A stretch of DNA of 64,000 nucleotides from Chlorogloea purpurea SAG 13.99 (lineage in GTDB: Bacteria; Cyanobacteriota; Cyanobacteriia; Cyanobacteriales; Microcystaceae): NCBI GenBank assembly GCA_016903695.1, contig JADQBB010000010.1:1-64000 (forward strand), written 5' to 3'. The notes beneath the pieces are model-generated. The model was not told the DNA's origin. It saw only the letters and a list, made by a program, of their open reading frames with translations, and ran no database searches. Made by a program: the position numbers and the translations under genes. Below, piece after piece: positions 63,854 to 64,000 of the stretch. Within the stretch, counting starts at the first letter, position 1; each line of letters opens with the position of its first letter.

Positions 63854-64000
63854 ATGGAAGTTAAAACCCAAGAACCCAAAGATTATTATTCTCAACAGTT
63901 TGATCGTAAATACGGCGAATTCGCCACCAAATTCCAATTCGGTTCTAACCCCAGCGCCGAAATTTGGAATGGTCGCTTAGCGATGATCGGTTTCTTAGCA
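63854..64000 (+). CDS. high light-inducible (Hli/Scp) protein, cut at window end
   Basis: The first 49 codons of a one-helix chlorophyll-binding protein; the C-terminus lies beyond the edge. The start MEVKTQEPKDYYSQQFDRKY leads to the binding motif SAEIWNGRLAMIGFLA, with the Glu, Asn and Arg chlorophyll ligands of the LHC family. Such proteins bind chlorophyll and carotenoid during stress and PSII repair, and are usually light-induced. AAAAGGAA precedes the ATG. Confidence 0.93.
   Translation, partial: MEVKTQEPKDYYSQQFDRKYGEFATKFQFGSNPSAEIWNGRLAMIGFLA

Overview
The window is a stretch of cyanobacterial chromosome, most likely from a unicellular or small-celled (Chroococcales-like) species. 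The evidence is photosystem II genes (psbH, psbN, psbQ, plus an Hli gene cut by the right edge), a carotenoid isomerase (crtH), cyanobacteria-only families (DUF3685/Ycf55-like, DUF3386, DUF2949, CPP1-like, Tic22-like, PatA-like, DICT) and repeated HIP1 octamers GCGATCGC (for example at 3047 and 9972). I cannot name the species from the sequence alone.

Layout. 1-768: a gene-poor patch crowded with palindromes and one candidate MITE. 769-5271: a PEP-CTERM protein, a His-rich CobW-type GTPase, a META-domain secreted protein and hisS. 5319-10941: an unknown protein, a PrxQ-type peroxiredoxin behind a degenerate sensor kinase, crtH with two Fur-like boxes upstream, a rhomboid protease and psbQ. 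10983-18395: a DadA/ThiO-like oxidase, a secreted unknown, hsp20, a Ycf55-like response regulator, ftsH and an M23 peptidase. 18508-25099: uvsE, a broken Uma2 gene, psbN/psbH, tatA, CPP1-like, a HAD phosphatase, a sulfiredoxin + HTH/GrpE-like pair, a PatA-like regulator and YidD. 25096-33245: an SF2 helicase, proA, a RHH protein, lepA, DUF3386, nfu, Uma2 and a Kv-like channel. 33248-39425: tyrA, a cupin, an AI-2E family permease, Tic22-like, prmC, a Sua5/YrdC protein, a small sensor kinase and a GNAT enzyme.

39588-51370+: two linked metabolic blocks. urtABCDE (urea ABC importer, minus strand) has a good NtcA-type promoter before urtA. Just beyond it lies ctaA-ctaB-maf-ureG on the minus strand, then divergently coxB-coxA-coxC. 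CtaA and CtaB make the heme A that CoxA needs, so the divergent pair forms one respiratory module, and a consensus HLR1 (RpaB) site sits between them. UreG serves the urease that uses the imported urea; no other ure gene is present in the window.

52089-64000: DUF2949, a DUF192 lipoprotein + NblR-like regulator operon, an unknown alpha/beta-hydrolase-like protein, a DICT + degenerate HD-GYP protein, an esterase with a damaged start, rsmB + TerB-like, prfA + yraN, polA, tRNA-Leu(GAG) and the start of an Hli gene.

This is mostly core chromosome. I found no phage, CRISPR array or obvious defence island. The parts that stand out are several signalling proteins that have lost catalytic residues (7910, 38237, 53822, 54462, and the receiver at 23503), a TerB-like domain fused to UrtD, an HTH/coiled-coil/GrpE-like protein next to sulfiredoxin, a potassium channel with a C-terminal zinc ribbon, and several promoter motifs (Fur-like, HLR1, NtcA) that make testable predictions.
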